Part shown: in pieces, positions 1 to 7,650 of the stretch | Layout of the letters: the number at the start of each line of letters is the position of its first letter | Position numbering within the stretch: the first letter of the stretch is position 1 | NCBI GenBank assembly: GCA_903895255.1 | Contig: CAITTG010000024.1 | Coordinates: forward strand, 1-36,739 | Direction of reading: 5' to 3' | DNA length: 36,739 bases | Source of the DNA: an uncultured Verrucomicrobia subdivision 3 bacterium | Lineage (GTDB): Bacteria; Verrucomicrobiota; Verrucomicrobiia; Limisphaerales; UBA11358 | The notes under the pieces: generated by a model | Told to the model about the DNA's origin: nothing | The model's input: only the letters and a program-made list of their open reading frames with translations | Database searches by the model: none | Program-made: the position numbers and the translations under genes

Positions 1-1
1 C

Positions 2-112
2 GCCACCCATGCGTGGGAACTCGGCATGGAAGCGACCGCCGCGTTGCGGCGAATGCGCCGCCGAAAACGCATTATTGCCGCCTGCTACTCCCAAGCTGAA
101 TTGTGGCCTTAA
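2..112 (+). CDS. C-terminal end of an unidentified protein (partial)
   Basis: An open frame enters from the left edge (first full codon at base 2) and ends at a TAA at 110-112. The 36 visible residues are alanine- and arginine-rich, with an RRMRRRKR basic cluster, and finish in AELWP. High-GC codon use is consistent with a real gene of this genome, but the piece is too short to assign a family. It could be a chance open frame. Confidence 0.35.
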   Translation, partial: ATHAWELGMEATAALRRMRRRKRIIAACYSQAELWP

Positions 113-169
113 TGTCACCCTATTATGCGATTCTCAATAAGTCCCTCATTCGGGGTACAAAGGAAAAAT

Positions 170-197
170 TTGACGATTCGGTTATCCGTGCTACGGT
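170..197 (+). promoter_or_regulatory. Possible sigma-70-like promoter of the PilZ-like gene
   Basis: TTGACG at 170-175 is followed 16 bases later by TACGGT at 192-197. Transcription would begin near 204, only a few bases before the ATG at 209, so the message would be nearly leaderless. This agrees with the lack of a Shine-Dalgarno sequence. The -10 box is weak, so this is tentative. Confidence 0.3.
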
Positions 198-208
198 GAC
201 TTAACGCT

Positions 209-544
209 ATGTGTGCTAGAAAATTTGACGGAATCAGCAGTTTCGAACAACCCGTAACGGTGGAAGCCCCTCAAACCCGGCTGGAACTTTCCGCCGACAA
301 AGTGGTCATTCACAAGAGCGGCGTGGAATTTCGCAGCCCCACTCCGTTTAATCCTTGGTCCGAAATGACTGTGTCTCTTCAGTCCCCGGGTGATGGCGGC
401 AAATTAAATTGCTCCGGCGTGGTTATTTCCTGCCAGGGCAACAAACATACTGGTTTCAACGTTTCCCTAATTTTCACCAGCCTTTCCCGGCAGGCCCAAG
501 CCCGGCTGGAATCCATGGCCCGCTCGGATCTGGGCGTGAGTTAG
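209..544 (+). CDS. Small PilZ-like domain protein
   Basis: This 111-residue cytosolic protein has no signal peptide or membrane segment. The stretch from about residue 30 to 105 resembles the beta-barrel core of PilZ proteins: a short strand with SGVEFRSP, then FNPWSEMTVSL, then a CSGVVISC...TGFNVSL strand pair and a helical tail. PilZ domains typically sense cyclic di-GMP through an RxxxR motif and a D/N-x-S-x-x-G motif. Neither is evident here, so this may be a degenerate, non-binding PilZ that acts through protein contacts. It is monocistronic, between a possible promoter and a strong hairpin terminator. The family call rests on pattern resemblance only. Confidence 0.5.
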   Translation: MCARKFDGISSFEQPVTVEAPQTRLELSADKVVIHKSGVEFRSPTPFNPWSEMTVSLQSPGDGGKLNCSGVVISCQGNKHTGFNVSLIFTSLSRQAQARLESMARSDLGVS

Positions 545-592
545 TTTGCCCGTTACCGCCCGGCGCCTCCGGCCGGGTTGTCTGCATCTTCA

Positions 593-616
593 AGCGCCAG
601 CTCACTGGCGCTTTTT
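593..616 (+). terminator. Rho-independent terminator after the PilZ-like gene
   Basis: A perfect 8-bp stem (AGCGCCAG 593-600 / CTGGCGCT 605-612) with a CTCA loop is followed by a T run. A second GC-rich hairpin (CCCGGC 559-564 / GCCGGG 572-577) lies just upstream. Confidence 0.8.
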
Positions 617-770
617 GTCTGACCAGCTCCAAATCAGCTGGGTTTCGCATTGGAAGCTTGGAGAATGAATTTTCGCTGAAGCTTGAAGTTCGGATTTTGA
701 AGTTTCCTTTTCTTCCCTCCCTTTGCATCATTTTCCCCGGTTCACTCAAACCATTTTTCCAATTAACCAT

Positions 771-1868
771 ATGGCAATTCAATTGCGGGACAAAGCGGCG
801 TGTCAATTCGACCTGCTCTCACTGGGCGAGGTCATGCTGCGGCTGGACCCGGGCGAGGGACGCATCCGCACAACCCGCCGCTTCCAAGTCTGGGAGGGCG
901 GCGGCGAATACAACGTGGCCCGCGGTTTGCGCCGCTGTTTCGGGCTGAAAACCGCCGTGGCCACCGCCTTTGCCGACAACGACGTCGGCCGTCTGCTCGA
1001 AGATTGCATTCTCCAGGGCGGCGTGGATCCGCAATTCATCAAATGGCTCCCGTTCGATGGCGTCGGCCGCGTGACCCGGAACGGCCTGAATTTCACCGAG
1101 CGCGGCTTTGGTGTGCGCGGTGCCGTGGGCGTGTCGGATCGTGGCCTCACCGCCGCCAGCCAGTTAAAGGCCGGTGATTTTGACTGGGACCATATCTTCG
1201 GCAAACTCGGCGTCCGCTGGCTGCACACCGGCGGCATTTTCGCCGCCTTGAGCGACACCACCCCGCAACTCGTCATCGAGGCCGTCCAAAGGGCCAAGCA
1301 CTATGGCACCATCGTCAGCTACGACCTGAATTACCGGCCGTCCCTCTGGAAATCCATCGGCGGCCAGCAGCGCGCCCAGGCCGTCAACCGCGAAATCGCC
1401 CGGTATGTGGACGTGATGATCGGCAACGAGGAGGACTTTACCGCGTGCCTCGGCTTCAAAGTCGAGGGCGCGGATGAAAATCTCCTGCACATTGATGTCA
1501 CCGCCTTCAAGCGCATGATGGAATCCGTGGTCAAGGAGTTCCCCAATTTCCAGGCCACCGCCACCACCCTGCGCGCCGCCAAAACCGCCACCATCAACGA
1601 CTGGGCCGCCATCGCCTGGCACGGCGGAAAATTCTACGAGAGCCGCCCCTATCCTGATCTGGAAATCCTCGACCGCGTCGGCGGCGGTGACAGCTTCGCC
1701 TCCGGTTTCATCTACGGCATGCTCACCACCGGTGACGCGCAAAAAGCCGTGGAATACGGCGCCGCCCACGGCGCCCTGGCCATGACCACCCCCGGCGACA
1801 CCTCGATGGCCGACAAGGCCGAGGTGGAGAAATTAATGAAGGGTGCCGGCGCGCGGGTGCAGCGCTGA
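771..1868 (+). CDS. PfkB-family sugar kinase (KDG-kinase-like)
   Basis: This is a 365-residue ribokinase/PfkB-fold kinase that phosphorylates a sugar or sugar acid with ATP in the cytosol. The N-terminal strand carries a LSLGEVMLRLDPG start. An EGGGEYNVARGL segment contacts sugar in this fold. The C-terminal PfkB signature reads DRVGGGDSFASG, with the catalytic Asp at about residue 307. Wording such as GGGDSF and ASGFIYG resembles 2-keto-3-deoxygluconate kinases, but the substrate is not proven. The ATG at 771 is preferred to an upstream in-frame TTG because homology to the fold starts shortly after it. It is paralogous to, and converges on, the kinase at 1934-3016. Confidence 0.85.
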   Translation: MAIQLRDKAACQFDLLSLGEVMLRLDPGEGRIRTTRRFQVWEGGGEYNVARGLRRCFGLKTAVATAFADNDVGRLLEDCILQGGVDPQFIKWLPFDGVGRVTRNGLNFTERGFGVRGAVGVSDRGLTAASQLKAGDFDWDHIFGKLGVRWLHTGGIFAALSDTTPQLVIEAVQRAKHYGTIVSYDLNYRPSLWKSIGGQQRAQAVNREIARYVDVMIGNEEDFTACLGFKVEGADENLLHIDVTAFKRMMESVVKEFPNFQATATTLRAAKTATINDWAAIAWHGGKFYESRPYPDLEILDRVGGGDSFASGFIYGMLTTGDAQKAVEYGAAHGALAMTTPGDTSMADKAEVEKLMKGAGARVQR

Positions 1869-1890
1869 GGATCTGGTTAAAATCAAAGGA

Positions 1891-1917
1891 ACGGCGCGGA
1901 TTGCTCCGCGCCGTTTT
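1891..1917. terminator. Shared terminator between the two convergent kinases
   Basis: A perfect 10-bp stem (ACGGCGCGGA 1891-1900 / TCCGCGCCGT 1905-1914) with a TTGC loop is followed by TTTT on the plus strand. An A-rich stretch lies on the other side, so it can serve both genes. Confidence 0.8.
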
Positions 1918-1933
1918 CATTGGTTGACAATGC

Positions 1934-3016
1934 TTAGCGCTGGATGCGCGCCGAGCCACCCTTGGCCAGCGAGCGCACCTGTTCCACGGTGGCCATCGTT
2001 GTGTCGCCCGGGAAGGTGGTCAGCAAGGCGCCGTGCGCCCAGCCGAGGTTCACCGCTTCCTGCGCGGATTCGCCGTTCAGCAGGCCGTAGAAAAAGCCGG
2101 CGGCATAACCGTCGCCGCCACCGACGCGGTCGATGACGTCCAGTTCGCAGGTCGGGGAGGAGACGGTCTGGCCGTTCACCCAGGCGACCGCGCCCCAGCT
2201 ATGACGATTCGTGGAATGCACTTCCCGCAGCGTCGTGGCCACGATTTTGATCTGCGGATGTTTCTTCGTGACGTTCGCCATCATGCTGATGAAGGCGCTG
2301 GAATCCAGCTTGGATTTCGCGGCCACTTCCGGTCCGGGAATCCCCAGGCCCAGTTGCAAATCCTCCTCATTGCCCACGAGCACATCCACGTTTTTCACGA
2401 TTTTGTCCAGCACCGCCACCGCGCGGTCATGGCCGCCCACGATGTTCCAGAGCTTGGCACGGTAATTGAGGTCGAAGGACGTGATCGCCCCGGCCGCCTT
2501 CGCCGCCTGCATGGCTTCGATGATCACCTCGGCGGTGGTGGTGGACAGCGCGGCGAAGATGCCGCCGCTGTGGAACCAGCGCACGCCCTGGCTGAAAATT
2601 TCCTTCCAGTCGAAATCCCCGGGCTTGAGTTGCGCCGCCGCCTCGTTGCAACGGTTGTAAAACACCACGGGCGCGCGCACGCCCTGGCCGCGGTCGCTGT
2701 ACACGGTGGCCATGTTCGGTCCATGCACGCCATCATGCTTGAAATTCTTGTAAATCGGCTTCACGCCCATCGCGCGGACGCGCTCGGCGATCAAATCGCC
2801 GATCGGATAATCCACCATCGCCGAGGCGATGCCCGTTTTGAGGCGGAAACAATCGGCCAGATTGGCGGACACATTGAACTCGCCGCCGCTCACGTGAATG
2901 TCACAGTGGGTGGCCTTGCGAAACGGAATGATGCCGGGGTCCAGCCGGTGAACCAGCGCGCCCAGGGACAGGAAGTCCAGGGAACCTGCTTTGCGAATAT
3001 TTAAACCAGTGCTCAT
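1934..3016 (-). CDS. PfkB-family sugar kinase, paralogue of the 771-1868 gene
   Basis: This 360-residue ribokinase-fold protein aligns along its length with the neighbouring kinase. Shared features are the SLG start, the GGEFNV motif, AAQLKPGDFDWKEIF, a W-H-(S/T)-GGIFAALS block, SFDLNYRAKLW, VGNEEDL, and the PfkB signature DRVGGGDGYAAG with catalytic Asp at about residue 302. It lacks a signal peptide and should act in the cytosol. The substrate is unknown, although this subgroup includes 2-keto-3-deoxygluconate and fructose kinases. Differences in the sugar-binding half (for example the loop after VYSDRGQGVRAP) suggest that the two copies have different substrates. Confidence 0.83.
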   Translation of the reverse strand: MSTGLNIRKAGSLDFLSLGALVHRLDPGIIPFRKATHCDIHVSGGEFNVSANLADCFRLKTGIASAMVDYPIGDLIAERVRAMGVKPIYKNFKHDGVHGPNMATVYSDRGQGVRAPVVFYNRCNEAAAQLKPGDFDWKEIFSQGVRWFHSGGIFAALSTTTAEVIIEAMQAAKAAGAITSFDLNYRAKLWNIVGGHDRAVAVLDKIVKNVDVLVGNEEDLQLGLGIPGPEVAAKSKLDSSAFISMMANVTKKHPQIKIVATTLREVHSTNRHSWGAVAWVNGQTVSSPTCELDVIDRVGGGDGYAAGFFYGLLNGESAQEAVNLGWAHGALLTTFPGDTTMATVEQVRSLAKGGSARIQR

Positions 3017-3764
3017 GTATGTATTTAAGTTGCGATCGCGAGCCCCGCGGAAACGGTTTTGCCTGCGGCGAAGCCTGCGGTATGCCTTCTACTATGAAAA
3101 AACGCCGGGTAAATGTCTGTAAAAATTACCCTCCGATCCCTGCCCGGGGCTTTGAAATTTCTGCACCGGCGGGCGGCCGGTCCCCAAGCCGGAACCATTC
3201 CCTGCAACCGCCGATGGATGCCGATAAAACCGGGAAGGTTCAGGGGCCAAAGTCGGGGGGGGCCAGGCTCTGGGCGCTGGGCTTTGAGCGGGGAAATTCA
3301 CGCCTCGCCGGCTTTTGCAAAAAATTTCACCTTGAATCACCTTGAATCACCTTGAATAGGATTGAATGGAAACAGAGGCGCGGGGCGCGGGGCGCGAGGT
3401 CCGGGGCGGGGAATCTGGATCCACGGGCGATTTTACCTCGGGGGGGCTCATTTTTTTTTATGGCCGGAAAAGGGCGGATAGGGCCGGATATAGGCGGAGA
3501 CTCGCCGGACTGAGGTTGACCTGAGGCAGCTTCAAACCGGGCATCCGCCGGGCAGGCGGGTTATGTCACAGAACCTCCGGATGGCATAAGCCATCGGCAC
3601 CCGGACCGGAGGGCCCGAGCCGCGAAAGTGAATATAGCAGCGGTTGATGAGTTGTCAAATGGGAAGTTGGAAAAAAGCGGCCGACGAAAGGCGGGAAAGC
3701 GAAATCCGGCCCCAATCATTCCATTTGAATTATCCAGCCGTTTTCCGCATGCTGCCAGTGACGC
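3017..3764. other. 748-base gap without a convincing gene; short tandem repeat and G-rich tract
   Basis: No open frame here has family-like features. It holds a direct repeat of CACCTTGAAT in three adjacent copies (3328-3337, 3338-3347, 3348-3357), followed by a related ATTGAATGG. A purine- and G-rich low-complexity tract (about 3374-3450) contains several GGGGCGCGG-like units, and two runs around 3465-3500 share the core AGGGC(C)GGATA. It separates the kinase pair from the decayed defence locus and may mark an old insertion border. Confidence 0.5.
3328..3357. repeat. Three-copy 10-bp tandem repeat
   Basis: The unit CACCTTGAAT occurs three times head to tail without mismatch. A diverged fourth copy (ATTGAATGG) follows at 3361. 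It lies outside any gene. Confidence 0.85.
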
Positions 3765-4327
3765 ATGTCGAATCGGCCAAATAACTCCGGCATAAGGGAT
3801 AATCACCGGCGGGGAATCGTCGCGGATTTTCTCAAAGCCCGGATTCAGACTGGCTCCCGGCTCTCCGTCGTCTCCGCTTATTTCACCATTTACGCCTACG
3901 ACGCACTGCGTGGCCACCTGGATCAGATTGAAAACCTCCAATTCCTGTTTGGCGAGCCCCGGTTTATTTCTTCCCTTGATCCGGAAAAGACCGACAAAAA
4001 ATCCTTTAAAATAGAGGACGAGGGGCTGCAACTGGCCAGCCCAAGCAAATTCTCGAAATCTTCCGCCTGCTGTGCTCCGGCAAAGGCGCCGCCTATGAGA
4101 CGCTGTGCCAGTTGTTTGACACCGAGACCAAAAACGGCACGGACATGAGCCTTTACAATCGGCTGCTGGCCGCCACGGTGGAGTCCATTGCCCGCACGTT
4201 CCAGAAACGCGTGGCGGCCGGTCTGCAATCCAGCCGCAACTTTGTCATTCCCGACCAGCAGGAACAGGCCGGTGACACGACCGATTTCGACCTCATCACC
4301 TGGCTGGTGATCAAGGCGGCAGGATGA
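3765..4327 (+). pseudogene. PLD-domain SNF2-like helicase, middle deleted and out of frame
   Basis: The first about 90 codons (3765-4035) read like the N-terminal phospholipase-D-type nuclease region of large bacterial helicases, with SVVSAYFTIYAYDAL, FLFGEPRFI and KTDKKSFKIEDEGL. Near 4034 the coding sense shifts to another frame. It then continues as a helicase C-terminal tail (LEIFRLLCSGKG, FDTETKNGTDMSLYN, then TTDFDLITWLVIK) to the TGA at 4325-4327. The whole ATPase core, several hundred residues, is missing, which points to an internal deletion with a frame change. The stop overlaps the next ATG (ATGA at 4324), so this was once translationally coupled to the YhcG-like nuclease. Family assignment is from recalled motif similarity. 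Confidence 0.7.
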
Positions 4328-5502
4328 ATCATGAGGGATGGAGGATGAAACGGAAACCCGTTCAAAACAATACTCGCAGCACGGCGGCGACAATTCGCCA
4401 CCGTCGAAAAACGCTCACCACCGGTGAGCGAATTATCCACGCCGGCAAGAGTCGCACCACTGGCGCGACTAATTCCAAGGCGCCGCACGAAACGGCCTTC
4501 CGCGAAATCATTGCCCTCATTCAGCAGGCTCGCCATCAGGCCTACCAGGCCGTAAACACCGGCCTAATTGAACTTTACTGGCAGGTGGGCCGATACATCA
4601 GCCGCAAATTGAAGACCGCCGCGTGGGGTGAGGGCGTCGTGGACGAGCTGGCAAAATATATCGAAACGCATGAACGTGAACTCAAGGGCTTCACGCGGGC
4701 GAGCTTGTTTCGGATGCGGCAATTTTATGAGGTTTACGGTTCGGATGCAAAAGTCGCGCCACTGGTGCGACAATTGTCATGGTCGCACAATCTTCTGATT
4801 CTGGGCCGGTGCAAACGCCGCGAAGAACGTGAATTTTATTTGCAGACCGCCTGTCGCGAGCGCTGGGGGAGGCGGGAATTGCAACGGCAAATGGATGGCT
4901 GCCTGTTCGAGCGCGCCATCCTCAATCCGCCAAAAGCGTCAGCGGCGCTGACACAGTTGCACCCGGAGGCCGACACCATCTTCAAAGACGCTTACCTGCT
5001 CGATTTTCTCGCCCTGCCGGAAGTTCATTCCGAATCAAATCTGCAATACGCCCTCACGGCCGGTCTGAAACGCTTTCTTATCGAACTGGGCCGTGACTTT
5101 GCCTTTGTTGGCGAGCAATACTTGCTGCAAGTCGGCGGCACGGATTTTCGCCTCGACCTGCTTTTTTACCACCGCAGTCTCCAATGTCTGGTCGCTTTTG
5201 ACTTGAAAGTCACCCGCTTTGAGCCCGAGCATCTCGGCAAAATGGATTTCTACCTGGAGGCGCTCGACCGGGACGTGCGCAAGCCGCATGAACGCCCCTC
5301 CATCGGGGTGCTCCTCTGCGCCACCAAGGACAACGAAGTCGTTGAGTACGCCTTGAGTCGCTCACTATCCCCGGCACTCATTGCCGAATACCAGACCGCG
5401 TTGCCGGACAAGGGGCTCCTTCAGCGCAAGCTTCACGAGTTTTACCAACTGGCGTTGCCCCGCGCCGAAAAGGCCGCACCAAAACAAACCAGGAGGTCAT
5501 AA
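4324..5502 (+). CDS. YhcG/DUF1016-type PD-(D/E)XK nuclease family protein
   Basis: This 392-residue protein belongs to the DUF1016/YhcG family of predicted DNA nucleases that often sit beside restriction and defence genes. The N-terminal half (about 55-200) has the family helical domain, including IELYWQVGRYIS, FTRASLFRMRQFYEVY and VRQLSWSHN. The C-terminal half carries the PD-(D/E)XK core: DFRLDLLFY with acidic residues at about 274 and 278, then FDLK with D293 and K295. Asp in this second motif, where Glu is more usual, is a conservative change. KMDFYLEALD and PSIGVLLC follow as expected. The first about 50 residues are an unconserved linker, so M8 (base 4345) could be the true start. It overlaps the upstream helicase relic by 4 bases and seems intact although its partners are broken. 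Confidence 0.85.
   Translation: MNHEGWRMKRKPVQNNTRSTAATIRHRRKTLTTGERIIHAGKSRTTGATNSKAPHETAFREIIALIQQARHQAYQAVNTGLIELYWQVGRYISRKLKTAAWGEGVVDELAKYIETHERELKGFTRASLFRMRQFYEVYGSDAKVAPLVRQLSWSHNLLILGRCKRREEREFYLQTACRERWGRRELQRQMDGCLFERAILNPPKASAALTQLHPEADTIFKDAYLLDFLALPEVHSESNLQYALTAGLKRFLIELGRDFAFVGEQYLLQVGGTDFRLDLLFYHRSLQCLVAFDLKVTRFEPEHLGKMDFYLEALDRDVRKPHERPSIGVLLCATKDNEVVEYALSRSLSPALIAEYQTALPDKGLLQRKLHEFYQLALPRAEKAAPKQTRRS
4412..4771. repeat. Three related short palindromes inside the nuclease gene
   Basis: Hairpins of similar design occur at 4412-4430 (CGCTCACC/GGTGAGCG, loop ACC), 4450-4470 (AGTCGC/GCGACT, inner ACC-ACT-GGC) and about 4751-4768 (GTCGCGCC/GGTGCGAC, loop ACT). Each is followed by an AATT-containing tail. 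The third overlaps conserved coding sequence (APLVRQL). The first two fall in the unconserved N-terminal linker. A different palindrome, GTCAGC-GGC-GCTGAC, lies at about 4939. Confidence 0.6.
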
Positions 5503-5517
5503 TTCATCCTTTTCCCC

Positions 5518-5622
5518 ATGTCCGCCCCTGAAATCAAATCCGCCCTTGTCTCGGCCCTCGCCGGGTTTGCCGCCCGCCCGCTCCCCGAGGCGGCCAGCGC
5601 GTTGTTTGCCAGCCTGGGTTAG
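5518..5622 (+). pseudogene. Truncated N-terminus of a restriction/methylase-like protein
   Basis: An ATG 15 bases after the nuclease gene opens a 34-residue frame (EIKSALVSALAGF...LPEAASALFASLG) that stops at a TAG (5620-5622). The pattern of two helices ending in LF(A/D)(A/S)LG resembles the first residues of large Eco57I-type restriction-methylase proteins found with PLD helicases and YhcG nucleases. Nothing downstream continues it. The frame ends just before a palindrome at 5632-5648, so the gene was probably cut off by deletion or insertion there. The assignment is tentative. Confidence 0.4.
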
Positions 5623-5631
5623 CGACGTGCT

Positions 5632-5648
5632 GCGGGTCACAGACCCGC
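5632..5648. repeat. GC-rich palindrome (REP-like)
   Basis: GCGGGTC (5632-5638), loop ACA, GACCCGC (5642-5648) form a perfect 7-bp hairpin. It lies at the point where the truncated reading frame ends and has no T run, so it is more like a REP/MITE-type unit than a terminator. The rest of 5623-5861 holds GC-rich inverted sequences (for example GGCCGGCG...CGCCGG near 5730) and no gene. Confidence 0.5.
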
Positions 5649-5861
5649 GCGCCGGGGAAGTGGATTGGACGATCATTCCGCGGGCTGATGCCACACGGTT
5701 ACCATTGGAAAGTCGTTCCGCGACTGCCGGCCGGCGTTCCCCGCCGGTTGCCTGCGCGCTTGCCTCGCGGGCGGGTTGTTGGCAGTGTTTCCCTCTATTG
5801 TGACTATCTTGCTCTGCGAAATCAGGTCTCCGCTACCGCCCGGCCGCCGGGTTTGCCACTC

Positions 5862-6665
5862 ATGATTCATCCTTCCGCCGTGATTCATCCCGGAGCGAAG
5901 TTGCATCCCTCGGTGCGGGTGGGGCCTTGCGCGGTCATTGACGAGGGCGTGGAGCTCGGCGCCGAGTGCGTGGTGGGGCCGCAGGTTTATCTCACCGGCC
6001 GCACGGTGATTGGGTCGCACAATGTCTTCCACGCCGGCGCGGTGATCGGCGACGCGCCGCAGGATCTGAAGTATCGCGGCGAGCCCACCGGCCTGCGGAT
6101 TGGGGATCACAATGTCTTTCACGAGCACGTCACGGTCCATCGTTCCAGCAAGGTGACGGAGGATACCATGGTCGGTTCGCATAATTTCCTCATGGCGGGC
6201 GCGCACGTGGCGCATAACTGTCACGTGGGCAACCACGTGATCATGGCCAACGGCGCGCTGCTGGGCGGGCATGTGACGGTTCACGACCGGGTGTTCATCT
6301 CGGGCAACGCCCTGGCGCATCAGTTTGTGCGCATCGGCACGCTGGCGCTGATGCAGGGTGGCTCGGCCATCAGCAAGGACTTACCGCCGTTCACGATTGC
6401 CACCGGGGACAACGGGATTTGCGGGCTGAACCACGTGGGTCTCCGGCGGGCCGGTTACACTGCCGAGCAACGGCTGGAATTAAAACGGTTGTACCATAAA
6501 CTGTTTCGCCGGAGCGGCGGGACGTTCCGGGACGCGCTGGCGGCGGCCCAAGCGGAATTCGCGAGTCCCGCCGCGCTGGAAATGCTGGGGTTTCTGGCCG
6601 ACAGCAAGCGCGGCATTTGCACCGACCACCGGAGCCGGCGCGGTCACGCTGGCGAACCGGAGTAA
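5862..6665 (+). CDS. lpxA: Acyl-ACP:UDP-N-acetylglucosamine O-acyltransferase LpxA
   Basis: LpxA transfers a 3-hydroxyacyl chain from ACP to UDP-GlcNAc, the first step of lipid A synthesis, in the cytosol. The 267-residue product has the left-handed beta-helix hexapeptide pattern from residue 1 (IHPSAVIHPGAKL, VGPCAVI, and so on). It also has the GDAPQDLKY(R)G loop, HRSS, and the catalytic AHVAHNC block; His118 corresponds to E. coli His125. The C-terminal helical part (GICGLNHVGLRRAGY...LKRLYHKLF) is complete, and length is close to the usual about 262. The ATG at 5862 begins exactly at the family N-terminus, although the frame is open further upstream. No lpxD, fabZ or lpxB lies next to it in this window. 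Confidence 0.95.
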   Translation: MIHPSAVIHPGAKLHPSVRVGPCAVIDEGVELGAECVVGPQVYLTGRTVIGSHNVFHAGAVIGDAPQDLKYRGEPTGLRIGDHNVFHEHVTVHRSSKVTEDTMVGSHNFLMAGAHVAHNCHVGNHVIMANGALLGGHVTVHDRVFISGNALAHQFVRIGTLALMQGGSAISKDLPPFTIATGDNGICGLNHVGLRRAGYTAEQRLELKRLYHKLFRRSGGTFRDALAAAQAEFASPAALEMLGFLADSKRGICTDHRSRRGHAGEPE

Positions 6666-6686
6666 CCCGGGTTAGGATGTTTTAAC

Positions 6687-7133
6687 ATGTACAAAGTCAT
6701 CGGCACGGATGGAAAGGAATACGGCCCGGCGACCGCCGCGCAACTGCGGGAATGGATCCGCCACGGCCGGCTGGAAGCCCAAACCCCGGTCTTCGTGGCC
6801 GGTTCGCCCGATTGGACGTTTGTCGGCTTGTTACCTGAATTCGCCCATGAATTCCCGGGTGTCACGTCTGCAGTTCCGCCGATGCCGGCCCGCCCGTTGC
6901 CCAGCCATGCATTAGCCAAATCCGCGCTGCTTTGCGGAGTATTATCGATAACGGTCGGCTGTTGTTGTTGTGGTTTGCCGTTTAATCTCCTGGGCGTGGT
7001 TTTTTCCGTCATCGCCCTGGCGCAGATTTCCGAAAATCCTCAAGTTTCCGGAGGTCGCGATCTCGCCATCCTCGGCCTGATCCTCTCGCTGCTGAGCTTG
7101 GTGATGCTGGCGGGTTTTTCCCTGTTACACTAA
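6687..7133 (+). CDS. GYF_2-domain protein with two membrane segments
   Basis: The N-terminal about 50 residues form a GYF_2-like domain (YKVIGTDGKEYGPATAAQL, IRHGRLEAQTPV, then W-x-F). This small module binds proline-rich peptides and is often fused to membrane anchors. A Pro-rich linker is followed by two hydrophobic segments (about 76-107 and 126-146). The first contains a run of four Cys (GCCCCG), as in DUF4190-type membrane proteins. The molecular role is unknown. It lies 21 bases after lpxA and 8 bases before the next gene, so the three may share a transcript. Confidence 0.75.
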   Translation: MYKVIGTDGKEYGPATAAQLREWIRHGRLEAQTPVFVAGSPDWTFVGLLPEFAHEFPGVTSAVPPMPARPLPSHALAKSALLCGVLSITVGCCCCGLPFNLLGVVFSVIALAQISENPQVSGGRDLAILGLILSLLSLVMLAGFSLLH

Positions 7134-7141
7134 CGGCTCGC

Positions 7142-7594
7142 ATGAACCCTTCGGCCAGAACCTTACCGGCGGTACCGCCCAAGTTGCCGCGGCCCCGGCG
7201 GGTGGCTTCCGTATGGCTGGGCGGGCTGCTCCTGGGGGTGCTCGCGCTGGGGGGAGTGAGCCTGGTGTTTTTCTTTGATCCGGCGGTGACGCCGTTTTAT
7301 CCGGTGTGCGCCTTCCATCGTCTCACCGGGCTTAATTGTCCTGGTTGCGGCGCCACCCGGGGTTTGTATGCCTTGTTGCATGGCCATTGGGGGCAAGCCT
7401 GGCGGGACAATGCGCTGTTTTTGGTCACGTTGGGCGCCGCGCTGCTCCGAGCGGGCTGGTTGGGCCTGGCCTGGGTGCGCGCGCGGCCGGTGGCGAGTTT
7501 GATCCCCACCTGGTCCCTGATAGTTTGGCTCGTGCTGGCATTGGTTTTCGGAGTGGTGCGCAATCTGCCGGTGGGCGCGTTTCTCTCGCCGTGA
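7142..7594 (+). CDS. DUF2752 family membrane protein
   Basis: This 150-residue protein has three likely membrane segments (about 23-45, 88-112 and 122-141). Its signature is the loop FHRLTGLNCPGCGATRG with the conserved C66-P-G-C69 pair, and the LLHGH(W)xxAxRDNAL stretch after it, which define DUF2752. The function is not known; the CxxC pair suggests a redox or metal role. It starts 8 bases after the GYF_2 gene. Confidence 0.85.
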   Translation: MNPSARTLPAVPPKLPRPRRVASVWLGGLLLGVLALGGVSLVFFFDPAVTPFYPVCAFHRLTGLNCPGCGATRGLYALLHGHWGQAWRDNALFLVTLGAALLRAGWLGLAWVRARPVASLIPTWSLIVWLVLALVFGVVRNLPVGAFLSP

Positions 7595-7650
7595 CCGCAA
7601 CAAAGTTTTGGCTTTAATGCGCCCGCAGTATTGTGTTAAATCTTCCCGCT

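Noticed and set aside
2033..3004. Long open frame on the plus strand opposite the second kinase
   Set aside because: It is an antisense shadow of a clear PfkB gene in high-GC DNA: His/Gly/Arg-rich, with no family motifs.
3019..3345. Possible 108-residue gene in the gap after the second kinase
   Set aside because: The sequence is Pro/Gly/Arg-rich without motifs, and it ends inside the tandem repeat. No ribosome site is present.
3328..3357. Possible CRISPR-like repeat
   Set aside because: The units are adjacent with no spacers and are only 10 bases long.
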